From CADEED01 sp963711635 (GTDB lineage Bacteria > Pseudomonadota > Gammaproteobacteria > Steroidobacterales > Steroidobacteraceae): a stretch of DNA of 64,000 nucleotides. The stretch is taken from contig CAVQEZ010000005.1 of the NCBI GenBank assembly GCA_963711635.1, positions 372,001 through 436,000 on the forward strand, read 5' to 3'. Position 1 is the stretch's first letter; the number at the start of each line of letters is the position of its first letter. The notes under the pieces are model-generated. The model had not been told where the DNA came from. It worked only from the letters and a program-made list of their open reading frames with translations, and did not search any database. Made by a program: the position numbers and the translations under genes. Shown here one piece after another: positions 1 through 7,744 of the stretch.

Positions 1-230
1 GCTCAACCTCATGAACGAGTGGCCGATGCGCGGGCCGTTCGACGCCATTTTCTGCCGCAACGTGGTCATCTACTTCGACAAGGCCACGCAGCGTGCGCTG
101 TTCGAGCGCATGGCATCGCTGCAGCGGCCCGGGAGACCTGCTGTTCCTCGGGCATTCTGAAAGCCTCTATCGCGTCAGCGAACGGTACGAGCTCATCGGC
201 CGCACTATCTACCGTCGTGTCGCGGACTGA
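1..230 (+). CDS. cheR: Chemotaxis methyltransferase CheR, C-terminal end
   Basis: This is the last part of CheR, which uses S-adenosylmethionine to methylate glutamates on chemoreceptors. The segment FDAIFCRNVVIYFDKATQR is the hallmark of the CheR catalytic domain. GDLLFLGHSES and the end RYELIGRTIYRR are also typical. The gene is cut by the window edge and changes frame near 130, where RP should run into GDLLFLG. That is probably one missing or extra base in the assembly. cheB follows after 7 bases. Confidence 0.9.
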
Positions 231-237
231 GGCGACC

Positions 238-1339
238 GTGGAACGCAAGATCAAGGTCCTGATCGTCGACGACTCGGCACTGGTGCGCCAGATCCTGGTC
301 GAGATCCTGAAGACCGCCGCCGACATGGAAGTGGTGGGCACGGCCTCGGATCCCTTCGTGGCGCGCGAGAAGATCAAGGAAACCAATCCGGACGTACTCA
401 CGCTGGACGTGGAAATGCCGCGCATGGACGGGCTGACCTTCCTCGCGAATCTCATGCGGCTGCGGCCCATGCCGGTGGTCATGGTGTCGTCGATGACCGA
501 GCGCGGCGCCGAGACCACGTTGAAGGCGCTGGAACTGGGCGCGGTGGATTTCGTCTCCAAGCCCAAGGTGGACGTGGCCGGCACATTGCACAATTTCAGC
601 GAGGAGATCCTCGGCAAGATCCGCATCGCAGCCGGCGCGCGCGTGCTGGCGCGCGTGGCACCGTCGGCCGTCGAGGTGACCAAACATTCGGCCGATGCCA
701 TCCTGCCGGCGAATGCGGCCGCGCGCATGCTGCGGACCACGAATCGCATCGTCGCCGTGGGTTCCTCCACCGGCGGCACCGAGGCCATTCGCGAATTGCT
801 CGCCGGTCTGCCCGCGGATTCTCCCGCCATCGTCATCGCACAGCACATTCCCGCGGCCTTCAGCGCGCCGTTCGCGCGGCGCATGGATTCGCTGTGCGCG
901 CTCTCGGTCTGCGAGCCGCGTGGACGGGCAGTACATCATGGCCGGACATGTCTATATCGCGCCCGGCGGCCGGCACCTGCTGGTCGAGCGCGACGGCGCG
1001 CGCTATCGCTGCCGGCTCAACGACGGCCCGCCGGTCAACCGGCACTGCCCGAGCGTCGACGTGTTGTTCCGCTCGGTGGCGCAGCAGGTGGGACCGAACG
1101 CCGTGGGCGTCATCCTCACCGGCATGGGCGACGACGGGTCGCGCGGTCTCAAGGAAATGCACGACGCCGGCGCGCCCACGATCGCGCAGGACGAGGCCAG
1201 CAGCGTGGTCTGGGGCATGCCCGGCGCGGCCGTGAAGTCGGGTGCCGTGGACGAAGTCTTGCCACTCAACCAGGTGGCGGCCGCAATCATGCGGCTGGTG
1301 GGAAGCGCCGGCGCACAGCCGGTGGGGAGAATTGCTTGA
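238..1339 (+). CDS. cheB: Chemotaxis response regulator protein-glutamate methylesterase CheB
   Basis: CheB removes receptor methyl groups (and deamidates glutamines) when phosphorylated by CheA. The GTG start at 238 gives VERKIKVLIVDDSALVRQ. The N-terminal receiver domain has the phospho-acceptor in TLDVEMPRMDG. The C-terminal esterase has the Ser motif VGSSTGGTEA, the His in AQHIPAAFSAPF and the Asp in GMGDDGSRGL. A frameshift near 905-915 (between VCE and VDGQYIMAGHVYIAPG) splits the frame. Both halves are otherwise intact, so a sequencing indel is more likely than gene death. The stop overlaps the next start (TTGA). Confidence 0.93.
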
Positions 1340-1704
1340 GAACCATATTGACGGTGGATGATTCGACCTCGATGCGCCAGATGGTGCGCGCCACGCTGCA
1401 ATCGGCGGGCTACGACGTCGTGGAAGCGGCCGATGGCCAGGAAGCGCTGGAGTTCGCGCGTGGCAAGGCGGTGGACCTGGTGATCTCCGACGTGAACATG
1501 CCGCGCATGGACGGGATCACGCTGGTTCACGAGCTGCGCGCGCTGCCGGGCTACCGGCTGACGCCACTGCTGTTGCTGACCACCGAGTCGAGCCAGGACA
1601 AGAAGCTGGAAGGCAAGCGCGCGGGCGCCACGGGCTGGATCGTCAAGCCCTTCAACCCGGCGCAGCTGCTGACCACGCTCACCAAACTATTCGGCAATTC
1701 GTGA
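1336..1704 (+). CDS. cheY: CheY-like single-domain response regulator
   Basis: This is a stand-alone receiver domain of about 122 residues. The acidic pair is in ILTVDDSTSMRQMV, the phosphorylated Asp in VISDVNMPRMDG, the switch Thr in LLLLTTESS, and the conserved Lys in WIVKPFNP. The only plausible start is TTG at 1336, inside the TTGA overlap with the cheB stop, which indicates translational coupling. It probably relays CheA phosphorylation to the motor or feeds adaptation. Without the rest of the cluster the motor-binding role is inferred. It shares a frame with cheB, but the two are not a fusion protein. Confidence 0.88.
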   Translation: MRTILTVDDSTSMRQMVRATLQSAGYDVVEAADGQEALEFARGKAVDLVISDVNMPRMDGITLVHELRALPGYRLTPLLLLTTESSQDKKLEGKRAGATGWIVKPFNPAQLLTTLTKLFGNS

Positions 1705-2181
1705 GCTCAGCGACCTTGACGCTGCCCATCCCATTGCCGCCATTGCTCGAGCTGGCCGCCGCGCAGCTCGAAGTGGCGCTGCAGAACTCGAACTCGCAGG
1801 TGGAACGCCTGGCGGGCTCGGTCGCGGCGTTTGCAAAGCTGGGTGCGGAGATGCTGCGCGCACGAGGATCCGGCGGTCGCCGCGCAGGGCGTGCGCATGG
1901 CCGCCGAAGCGCAGCGCGCCTTGTTCGCCATGCAATTCCACGATGCAGCTCGCGCAACGCATGCAGCACGTGCGCGACGCGCTGGGCGACATGCACGATG
2001 CGCTCGCGGCCCCGGTGTCGCCGTACCGGCCGCCGCGCTGCTCGCGGTGATTCGGGCGCGCTACACCATGGAAGACGAGCGGCGCTTGTTCGACGTGGTG
2101 CTCGGGTCATTGCCCGGCGCGCCGGCGGCGAACGCCGACAGTGAGCACGAAGCGCTGCGCGGCAGCGTGGAGTTGTTCTGA
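1701..2181 (+). CDS. Uncharacterised protein of the chemotaxis operon
   Basis: I do not recognise this family. The GTG at 1701 overlaps the stop of the CheY-like gene (GTGA). The N-terminal 50 residues (LELAAAQLEVALQNSNSQVE) look like an amphipathic helix. The end carries ARYTMEDERRLFDVVLG followed by an acidic tail ending in SVELF. The reading frame must change near 1855 and again near 1945-2035. In the middle, MQLAQRMQHVRDALGDMHDA in another frame reads as a better helical continuation. Its position between cheY and cheD implies a role in chemoreceptor signalling. The protein would be about 160 residues. Confidence 0.6.
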
Positions 2182-2188
2182 GACCGGC

Positions 2189-2873
2189 ATGAACGAACCC
2201 ACCGGCAAGACCTCGACTCAATTGCGGCTGGGGCGCATCGCGCCCGACAACTCATTGCCGGAACCGACCTTGCCGCAGTTCGCGCACATCACGCGGTTCT
2301 GGGACAACGAGCACAACTGCTACTCCGCGCGCCTGCTGCCCGGCGAGTACTACGTGACGCGCCACGCCGAAGTCATCTGCACGGTGCTCGGTTCCTGCGT
2401 GTCGGCCTGCATCCGCGACGCGCGGCTCAACATCGGCGGCATGAATCACTTCATGCTGCCGCTCGATGGCTCGAACGGGGAGAGCGCCTGGGGTGCCGCG
2501 GCGAGCGCGGCCACGCGCTACGGCAACGTGGCCATGGAGCGGCTCATCAACGACATCCTGAAGCTGGGCGGCCGGCGTGAGGACCTGGAGCTCAAGCTGG
2601 TCGGTGGCGGGCGCGTGCTGACCGAGCTTCGCAACGACATCGGCGCGCGCAACATCGAGTTCGTGCGCCAGTACGTGCGCGACGGAAGGATTCAAGGTCG
2701 TCAGCGAGGACCTGGGCGATGTGTTCGCCCGCCGCGTGGTCTACTTTCCGCAGAGCGGCCGCATGCGCGTGCGCAAGCTCAACACCACCCCGGACGAGAC
2801 GCTGGTGGCGCGCGAGCGCCAGTACCTGCGGCAGCTCGACACACCCGCCGAAGGCGAGATCGAGCTGTTCTGA
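2189..2873 (+). CDS. cheD: Chemoreceptor glutamine deamidase CheD
   Basis: CheD deamidates receptor glutamines and can bind CheY- or CheC-type partners. The diagnostic segment is VICTVLGSCVSACIRD, with the catalytic Cys in GSCVS, then IGGMNHFMLP with the catalytic His, and LELKLVGGGRVL. ATG at 2189 follows the previous gene by 7 bases. One extra base near 2685 shifts the frame before GFKVVSEDLGDVFARRVVYFP. The C-terminus ends GEIELF, and its TGA overlaps the ATG of the first HDOD gene (TGATG). Confidence 0.92.
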
Positions 2874-3757
2874 TGTCCACAGCCGAACCCATCGATACCG
2901 CGCACCAGGCCGTCGGCCCGGCGCTGGCCGAGTTCACACGTCGGATTTCCATCGAGCTGGCCGGCGCGACGCCGGAGCTGCCGAGCTTTCCCGAGGTGGC
3001 GGTGCGCGTGCGTCGCGCGCTCGGGCAGGACGACATCAGCATCGACGAGGTGGTGCGCATCGTGAGCGCCGAGCCATCGCTGGCGGTGCGGCTCTTGCAA
3101 CTGTCGAATTCGGTGGCGCTGAATCCAGGCGTGCGGCGCGTCACCACGCTGCGCGCGGCCATCGCGCGCATGGGTTTCAACCTGGCGCGCAGTGCGACCA
3201 TTGCCTTTGCCATGTCGCAGATGCGCCGCGCGGATGCCTGGCGCGGGCTCGAGAAGCGCTTCCGCGCCATCTGGGAGACGAGTGCGCGCCTCGCCGCCAT
3301 GAGCTACTCGCTGGCCCGGCATTGCGAGCGCGCCGATGCCGACCAGGCATTGCTCGCGGGCATGCTGAGCGCCATCGGCAGGCTGTTCGTGATGACGCGC
3401 GTGAATGCCTTTCCGGCGCTGCTGGGCGACGCGGCGATGTATGCGGAAATCGAGCAGGTCTGGCACGCGCGCGCCGGACGCGCGCTGCTGACTCGCTGGG
3501 AGCTGGACGGCGAGATCATCGATGCGGCCTGCGAATTCGGCTCAGCGAACGGCGAGGGCCAGGAGGCCACGCTGGGTGACGTGCTGCTGGCCGCCCACCA
3601 CCTGGCGGGCGTGCGGGACGCCTCCGAGCTCGCGGGCGCGGTGTTCCTGGGAGCGCCGTCCTTCAAGCGCCTGGGGGTCGATACCGCCGATGCCGCCGGC
3701 GTGCTCAATGCCTCGGCCGCGGAAATCGCCTCGCTGCGGGCCGCTCTGGCCGACTGA
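2873..3757 (+). CDS. HDOD domain protein 1
   Basis: This 294-residue protein is built almost entirely of an HDOD domain, a degenerate HD-type fold used in signalling. Recognisable segments are LPSFPEVAVRVRRAL, IVSAEPSLAVRLLQLSNSV, GFNLARSATIAFAM and ALLAGMLSAIGRLFVMTR. The start overlaps the cheD stop, so it is the last cistron of the chemotaxis operon. A rho-independent terminator follows at 3803. It is one of four tandem paralogues of about 295-300 residues. Partner and output are unknown. Confidence 0.85.
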   Translation: MSTAEPIDTAHQAVGPALAEFTRRISIELAGATPELPSFPEVAVRVRRALGQDDISIDEVVRIVSAEPSLAVRLLQLSNSVALNPGVRRVTTLRAAIARMGFNLARSATIAFAMSQMRRADAWRGLEKRFRAIWETSARLAAMSYSLARHCERADADQALLAGMLSAIGRLFVMTRVNAFPALLGDAAMYAEIEQVWHARAGRALLTRWELDGEIIDAACEFGSANGEGQEATLGDVLLAAHHLAGVRDASELAGAVFLGAPSFKRLGVDTADAAGVLNASAAEIASLRAALAD

Positions 3758-3802
3758 CCCGGCCACTTTACATATCCAGCGGCATTGGCGGGGTCGCCCG
3801 GA

Positions 3803-3821
3803 GTGTGCGCGGCACACTTTT
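3803..3821 (+). terminator. Rho-independent terminator after the chemotaxis operon
   Basis: A perfect 6-bp stem, GTGTGC, loop GCG, GCACAC, is followed directly by TTTT. It lies 46 bases after the first HDOD gene and just before the sigma-28-like promoter, so it marks a transcription boundary. Confidence 0.7.
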
Positions 3822-3829
3822 GCCGCGGT

Positions 3830-3856
3830 TAAATAGTCGGCGCCGCTGACCGATAT
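3830..3856 (+). promoter_or_regulatory. Candidate FliA (sigma-28) promoter before HDOD genes 2-4
   Basis: TAAATAGT at 3830-3837, an 11-base spacer, then ACCGATAT at 3849-3856 resembles the flagellar sigma-28 pattern TAAA-N15-CCGATA. The expected transcript start falls at or next to the GTG at 3863, so the mRNA would be nearly leaderless. That closeness is the main reason for doubt. Confidence 0.45.
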
Positions 3857-3862
3857 AGAGAT

Positions 3863-4765
3863 GTGAGCTTCAATCTCGTCGCATTACCCGTTCAGTCCGT
3901 GGGCGCCGGCAGCGCATGTCATTCCGACGTGGCGCGCCTGGCCGAGGCCCTGACCGTGGAGCTTGCCGGCGAGAAGATAGACCTGCCGAGTTTTCCCGAT
4001 GTGGCCACGCGCGTGCGCCGCGCGCTGACCAACGACCAGGTGGACGTCGAGCAGGTGGTGAAGATCGTGAGCGCCGAGCCGGCGCTGGCCGCGCGCCTGC
4101 TGCAGCTCGCCAACTCCGCGGCGTTGAATCCCAGCGGCCGCCGGCTCGCGGACCTGCGTACCGCCGTGTCACGCATCGGGTTCAACATGGCGCGCAGCGC
4201 CGCGATCGCCTTTGCCATGTCGCAGCTGCGTCGCGCCGAGGCTTACAAGGGCGTGCACGAGCCACTGGCCGCGCTCTGGCAGCAGTCGGTGCACGTGGCC
4301 GCCATGTGCCATCTCGTGGCCAAGCGATTCACGCAGGTCAATGCCGATACCGCCTTGCTCGCCGGACTGCTGCAGAGCGTCGGCAAACTCTATCTACTGA
4401 CGCGCGCCGTGAGATTCCCGGCGCTGCTCGCCGACACCGGCACCTACCAGAAGCTGGTGGCTGAATGGCACGGCCGCCTGGCGCAGGCCATCCTGCGCAA
4501 CTGGGAGCTGTCGGACGACATCATCGACGCCGTGGCCGCCAGCGAGAATCTCGAGCGCGAGCACGAGGGCACCATCGATCTCACCGACGTGCTCAGCGTC
4601 GCCGGCGCCATGACCTCACTGGGCCCCGATCCGCTGGCCGAGGAGATGCTGTTCCTCGGCATGCCGGCCGCGCGGCGCATGAAACTGGACGCCGCCGGCT
4701 GCGGTGCCGCGCTGGCCGAATCCCACGCGGCGATTTCATCTCTCAGACAGGCATTGGGCGCATGA
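3863..4765 (+). CDS. HDOD domain protein 2
   Basis: This 300-residue HDOD protein is closely similar to its neighbours (LPSFPDVATRVRRALTNDQV, IVSAEPALAARLLQLANSAALNP, GFNMARSAAIAFAMSQLRRA). The GTG at 3863 is the only usable start; an ATG two bases earlier is followed at once by TGA. No Shine-Dalgarno sequence is visible, which suits a leaderless transcript from the promoter just upstream. The stop overlaps the next start (ATGA). Function is inferred only as flagellar or chemotaxis-linked signalling. Confidence 0.85.
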   Translation: MSFNLVALPVQSVGAGSACHSDVARLAEALTVELAGEKIDLPSFPDVATRVRRALTNDQVDVEQVVKIVSAEPALAARLLQLANSAALNPSGRRLADLRTAVSRIGFNMARSAAIAFAMSQLRRAEAYKGVHEPLAALWQQSVHVAAMCHLVAKRFTQVNADTALLAGLLQSVGKLYLLTRAVRFPALLADTGTYQKLVAEWHGRLAQAILRNWELSDDIIDAVAASENLEREHEGTIDLTDVLSVAGAMTSLGPDPLAEEMLFLGMPAARRMKLDAAGCGAALAESHAAISSLRQALGA

Positions 4766-5661
4766 GCGCGGAAGCTACTTCGGTCACGTCCACGGTGGAG
4801 GCGCGCGCGCTTCCCAATACCGTGGTGTTCTCTTTCGTGAAGGGCCTGGCGGCGGAGCTGTCGGCCGGGCAGGTGGAGCTGCCGTCCGTACCGGACATCG
4901 TCATCAGCCTGCAGCAGGCGCTATCCGACGACAACGTGACCAACGACACCATCGTGCGCGTGATCGGCTCCGAGCCCATGCTGGCCGGCAGGCTGCTGAC
5001 CATGGCGAACTCGGTGGCGTTGAATACTTCCGGGCGCAAGATCGCCGACCTGCCCACCGCCGTGGCGCGGGTCGGCTTCAACATCGTGCGCTCCGCAGCG
5101 CTGAGCTTCGCCGTCGAGCAGCTGCGCAAGGCCAGCGAGTACCGCCATCTCGAGAAGCAGCTCGACGTGTTGTGGAAGGACAGCGTGCAGATTGCCGCGC
5201 TATGTCACGTGATCGCGCGCAGGTTCTCATCTCTCAATGGCGACACTGCCTTGTTAGCCGGTCTCATGCACAACGTGGGTCGCATCTACATATTGACCCG
5301 CGCCAGCCAGTATCCGACGCTGACCGCCGATCCGCTGACGTACAACTCCATCGTGCGCGACTGGCATGCCAACGTCGCCAAGGCACTGCTCGAGAACTGG
5401 AAGGTGGCCGACGAGATCGTCGAAGCCGTGGCCGGCTACGAAGACCTCGACCGCGAAGCGCGCGGTCCGGTGACACTCACCGATGTGCTCTCGCTGGCCA
5501 TGCTGGTGGAAAGAAACCGAGTCGGGACGGAAATGAATCTGCCCGATGAGACGTTGATCAAGGGTTTGAAGCGCATGCAGTTGCAGGTGCGCGATTGTCA
5601 TACCGTGCTCGATGAGTCCGCGGAGGAAATCGCGGCGCTCAAGAGCGCGTTGGGAGGCTGA
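4762..5661 (+). CDS. HDOD domain protein 3
   Basis: This HDOD protein has 299 residues, starting MSAEATSVTSTVEARAL. The core motifs are LPSVPDIVISLQQALSDD, VIGSEPMLAGRLLTMANSV, GFNIVRSAALSFAVEQLR and LLAGLMHNVGRIYILTRA. The start overlaps the stop of HDOD protein 2 by four bases, and HDOD protein 4 begins 3 bases after the stop. The three therefore form one translationally coupled unit. The C-terminal helix (DESAEEIAALKSALGG) recurs in all four paralogues. Confidence 0.85.
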   Translation: MSAEATSVTSTVEARALPNTVVFSFVKGLAAELSAGQVELPSVPDIVISLQQALSDDNVTNDTIVRVIGSEPMLAGRLLTMANSVALNTSGRKIADLPTAVARVGFNIVRSAALSFAVEQLRKASEYRHLEKQLDVLWKDSVQIAALCHVIARRFSSLNGDTALLAGLMHNVGRIYILTRASQYPTLTADPLTYNSIVRDWHANVAKALLENWKVADEIVEAVAGYEDLDREARGPVTLTDVLSLAMLVERNRVGTEMNLPDETLIKGLKRMQLQVRDCHTVLDESAEEIAALKSALGG

Positions 5662-5663
5662 TC

Positions 5664-6554
5664 ATGCCAGCAATGGCGTTAGGGACGACTACCATTGAGA
5701 ACATCGTCGCGCACGACGCGGCGGCGCTCGAGAAGGATCTGGCATCGATCCGGCAGGACGCGAGCGTCGCGCTGCCCGGTGTACCGCAGATCGTCACGCG
5801 CGTGCAAGCCATGCTCAGCGATCCGGATGTCGGCATCCCGCAGCTCGTGCCCGTGATCAACTACGAGCCCGTGCTCGTCGGGCGCATCCTGCAGATGGCC
5901 AACTCCGCCGCGCTGAATCCTACGCGCCGGCAGATCACCGATCTCAAGACCGGTGTTACGCGAGTGGGCTTCGACCTGCTGCGCTCGGCCGCGCTGGCTT
6001 ATGCGCTGCGCCAGGTGTCGCAGGCGCACTCGGTCAAGGACATCCGCCCGCATCTCGAGGCGTTGTGGGAGCGCAGCGCGTGGACGGCCGCCGTGGCGTA
6101 TGTCATTGCACGCAAGTTCACCAAGGTGAATCGCGACATCGCGTTCCTTGGTGGGCTGATGCATGGCGTGGGCAAACTATTCATCCTGACGCGGGCCGCG
6201 CACTATCCATTCGTGCTGCGCGATCGGACCAAGTACAGCTCCATGCTGCGCAAGTGGCATGCGCAGTTTGCCAAGAGCATTCTCACGGGGTGGAAGCTGC
6301 CGGAGGATGTGGTGAATGCGGTTGCGCAGTATGAGAATTTGAATCGTGAAGTGGTGGGGGATGAGCCGGATCTGACGGACATCCTGGCAACCAGTTATCT
6401 GGTGGTCGGGCATGCGGGCCGCATGCAGGATCTGTCGATGACGGTGGAGAAGATTGCTTCGTTCTCGCGTCTGAGATTGGATCTCATGGCGGTGGAAGAG
6501 ACCCTCGAGAAAGCAAAAGAAGAGATCGAGGATCTGAGGTTGGCGATTAAGTAG
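5664..6554 (+). CDS. HDOD domain protein 4
   Basis: This 296-residue HDOD protein is the most diverged of the four (LPGVPQIVTRVQAMLSDPDV, VINYEPVLVGRILQMANSAALNP, GFDLLRSAALAYALRQV, FLGGLMHGVGKLFILTRAAHYP). It keeps the C-terminal helical tail (EEIEDLRLAIK). It is the last gene before the cassette array. Its 3-prime part is visibly less GC-rich than its neighbours. Confidence 0.85.
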   Translation: MPAMALGTTTIENIVAHDAAALEKDLASIRQDASVALPGVPQIVTRVQAMLSDPDVGIPQLVPVINYEPVLVGRILQMANSAALNPTRRQITDLKTGVTRVGFDLLRSAALAYALRQVSQAHSVKDIRPHLEALWERSAWTAAVAYVIARKFTKVNRDIAFLGGLMHGVGKLFILTRAAHYPFVLRDRTKYSSMLRKWHAQFAKSILTGWKLPEDVVNAVAQYENLNREVVGDEPDLTDILATSYLVVGHAGRMQDLSMTVEKIASFSRLRLDLMAVEETLEKAKEEIEDLRLAIK

Positions 6555-6569
6555 AACGCAGCATTCCTG

Positions 6570-6588
6570 GGGCGCCTGTGCGGCGCCC
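6570..6588 (+). terminator. Stem-loop after the HDOD operon
   Basis: GGGCGCC, loop TGTGC, GGCGCCC forms a strong 7-bp hairpin 16 bases after the HDOD 4 stop. There is no T-run, so intrinsic termination is uncertain. Confidence 0.4.
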
Positions 6589-6728
6589 TGAGCGACTCGT
6601 GTGCGGGAATGTTATGCGGCATGTCGTATAACCACTTGGAGTGGTTTGCCGGCATCGAGAGGCATATCATCGCGCGAATCAAGCGGTTAGCAGGAGTGCC
6701 AGAATGTTATTCCGCGCATTTGCGGCAA

Positions 6729-6756
6729 TTGATTACCGCAGTTTTGGCGGTCTAAT
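6729..6756 (+). promoter_or_regulatory. Candidate cassette promoter (Pc-like)
   Basis: TTGATT at 6729-6734 and TCTAAT at 6751-6756 with a 16-base spacer resemble a sigma-70 promoter. It points into the first cassette gene, whose ATG is at 6779. The -10 box lies inside the attI-like core, a position where integrons often carry the promoter that drives their cassettes. Confidence 0.35.
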
Positions 6757-6770
6757 TAAGAGTTAGGCCG
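6747..6770 (+). other. attI-like integron insertion site at the head of the array
   Basis: GCGGTCTAA and TTAGGCCGC form an imperfect inverted repeat around the core GTTAGGC at 6762-6768, just before the first cassette gene. The sequence left of the core differs completely from the attC sites downstream. That is what an attI x attC junction looks like: the crossover lies before the TT of GTTAGGC. A 9-bp direct repeat GAATGTTAT at 6607 and 6702 may correspond to accessory integrase sites. No integrase gene is adjacent. Confidence 0.5.
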
Positions 6771-6778
6771 CTCAGGTC

Positions 6779-7204
6779 ATGCTCAGTCAAATTCGTCGCG
6801 CGTCATGGGCTGCTCTCGCCACCTTTTGTGCGGCGTTATCGGCAGCAGACACTTCCGCTCAGAAGCCAGAATTTGCTCCCGGCCAAGTGTGGACGTTTCA
6901 GCTGGACACGACGGAGCCTCCCGCGACGCTGACCGTGCTCAAAGTCGCTACGCTTGCGGACGGTGGAGAAGTTGTCTTCATTTCGGTCTCAGCGACGCGA
7001 ATGCCAAGTGGTGTTGTGAAGAATCTCCGCTTTCCGATGGCGAGGGACGCGCTGGAAAGAAGCGTAGTCTCCTTGGTTCGAACGGACGAAGTGACGTTTG
7101 ACCTCAGACAATATGAAACGTGGAAGCGTCTTAGTGGTTACGTCTATACAACCACCGTCAGCGCGGCAATGGAATTCGTCAGAGAGTCGGAGCGTACCCC
7201 GTGA
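6779..7204 (+). CDS. Cassette 1: secreted protein of unknown function
   Basis: This is a 141-residue protein with a signal peptide (MLSQIRRASWAALATFCAALSAADTSAQ). The mature region, rich in beta strands, starts PEFAPGQVWTFQLDTTEP. I do not recognise the family. It starts 11 bases after the attI-like core and stops exactly at the attC1 boundary. This compact fit is typical of an integron cassette. Codon use is visibly less GC-biased than in the flanking chemotaxis genes. Confidence 0.7.
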   Translation: MLSQIRRASWAALATFCAALSAADTSAQKPEFAPGQVWTFQLDTTEPPATLTVLKVATLADGGEVVFISVSATRMPSGVVKNLRFPMARDALERSVVSLVRTDEVTFDLRQYETWKRLSGYVYTTTVSAAMEFVRESERTP

Positions 7205-7297
7205 GCGGCCTAACAAATCGTTGGAGCGGACGCGTGAAAGATAAAGTGCCAAGCTCAGGCTCGGCGTGCGCGCCGCTCAGCTCAACCGTTAGGCCGC
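7205..7297 (+). repeat. attC1
   Basis: A 93-bp integron recombination site. The ends are perfect inverted copies: GCGGCCTAAC and GTTAGGCCGC. The inner pair TTGGAGCGG / CCGCTCAGCTCAA has the unpaired bases expected in the folded bottom strand. The internal block ACGCGTGAAAGATAAAGTGC recurs in most of the later sites. Confidence 0.9.
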
Positions 7298-7301
7298 ATG
7301 C

Positions 7302-7595
7302 ATGGGCACTCTCGTAGTAATGGTCGTCCTATTGCACGCCTGTGCCATGCTGCTTTCGTTCACCTTCGCAAAGAGTAGCCGCGTGTTGTGGTGGCTGTAT
7401 GCGCCATCACTCCTTGTCGCGTGGGTTGGATATTTCGCCTATGAGAGCATTTACATCCCCCGCCATTGCACCGGTGAGTGCAACATTCGTGTGGACCTAC
7501 TGCTTCTCTACCCGTATCTCGCCCTTGTGACCGTTTGCGCCATTGTCTATTTCGCGAGGGGCGAGCGCAGCACCGGAGGCAAGAATGCGGCCTAA
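7302..7595 (+). CDS. Cassette 2: small three-helix membrane protein
   Basis: A 97-residue hydrophobic protein with about three transmembrane segments (GTLVVMVVLLHACAMLLSFTF; VLWWLYAPSLLVAWVGYFAY; LLLLYPYLALVTVCAIVYFA). The ATG sits 5 bases after attC1, and the TAA stop is part of the GCCTAAC core of attC2. The family is unknown. A strong ribosome site is not evident. Confidence 0.65.
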   Translation: MGTLVVMVVLLHACAMLLSFTFAKSSRVLWWLYAPSLLVAWVGYFAYESIYIPRHCTGECNIRVDLLLLYPYLALVTVCAIVYFARGERSTGGKNAA

Positions 7596-7671
7596 CCCTT
7601 CGTTCCACACCGACGTGCTGCGGCTGGCTTCGCCAGCCTTCGCACGCGGGTGAACTCAAACGTTAGGCGGC
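7587..7671 (+). repeat. attC2 (different type)
   Basis: An 85-bp site with GCGGCCTAAC and GTTAGGCGGC ends but an unrelated interior. It contains CCTTCGTTCCACACCGACGT and a GGCTGGC-TTC-GCCAGCC hairpin. It lacks the ACGCGTGAAAGATAAAG block of its neighbours, so this cassette probably came from another integron. Confidence 0.88.
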
Positions 7672-7744
7672 ACGGCCGGCTCGGCAGTGCCATCGTGCGT
7701 ATTTGGTGTTCGAAACCTTCGTGGCATGGCGAAAGGAGAACAAG

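Noticed and set aside
19..1704. A single 561-residue reading frame that appears to fuse a leader, CheB and a CheY domain.
   Set aside because: The first 70 residues are the wrong frame of cheR, the middle is the wrong frame of cheB after an indel, and only the two receiver parts are real; they belong to separate genes.
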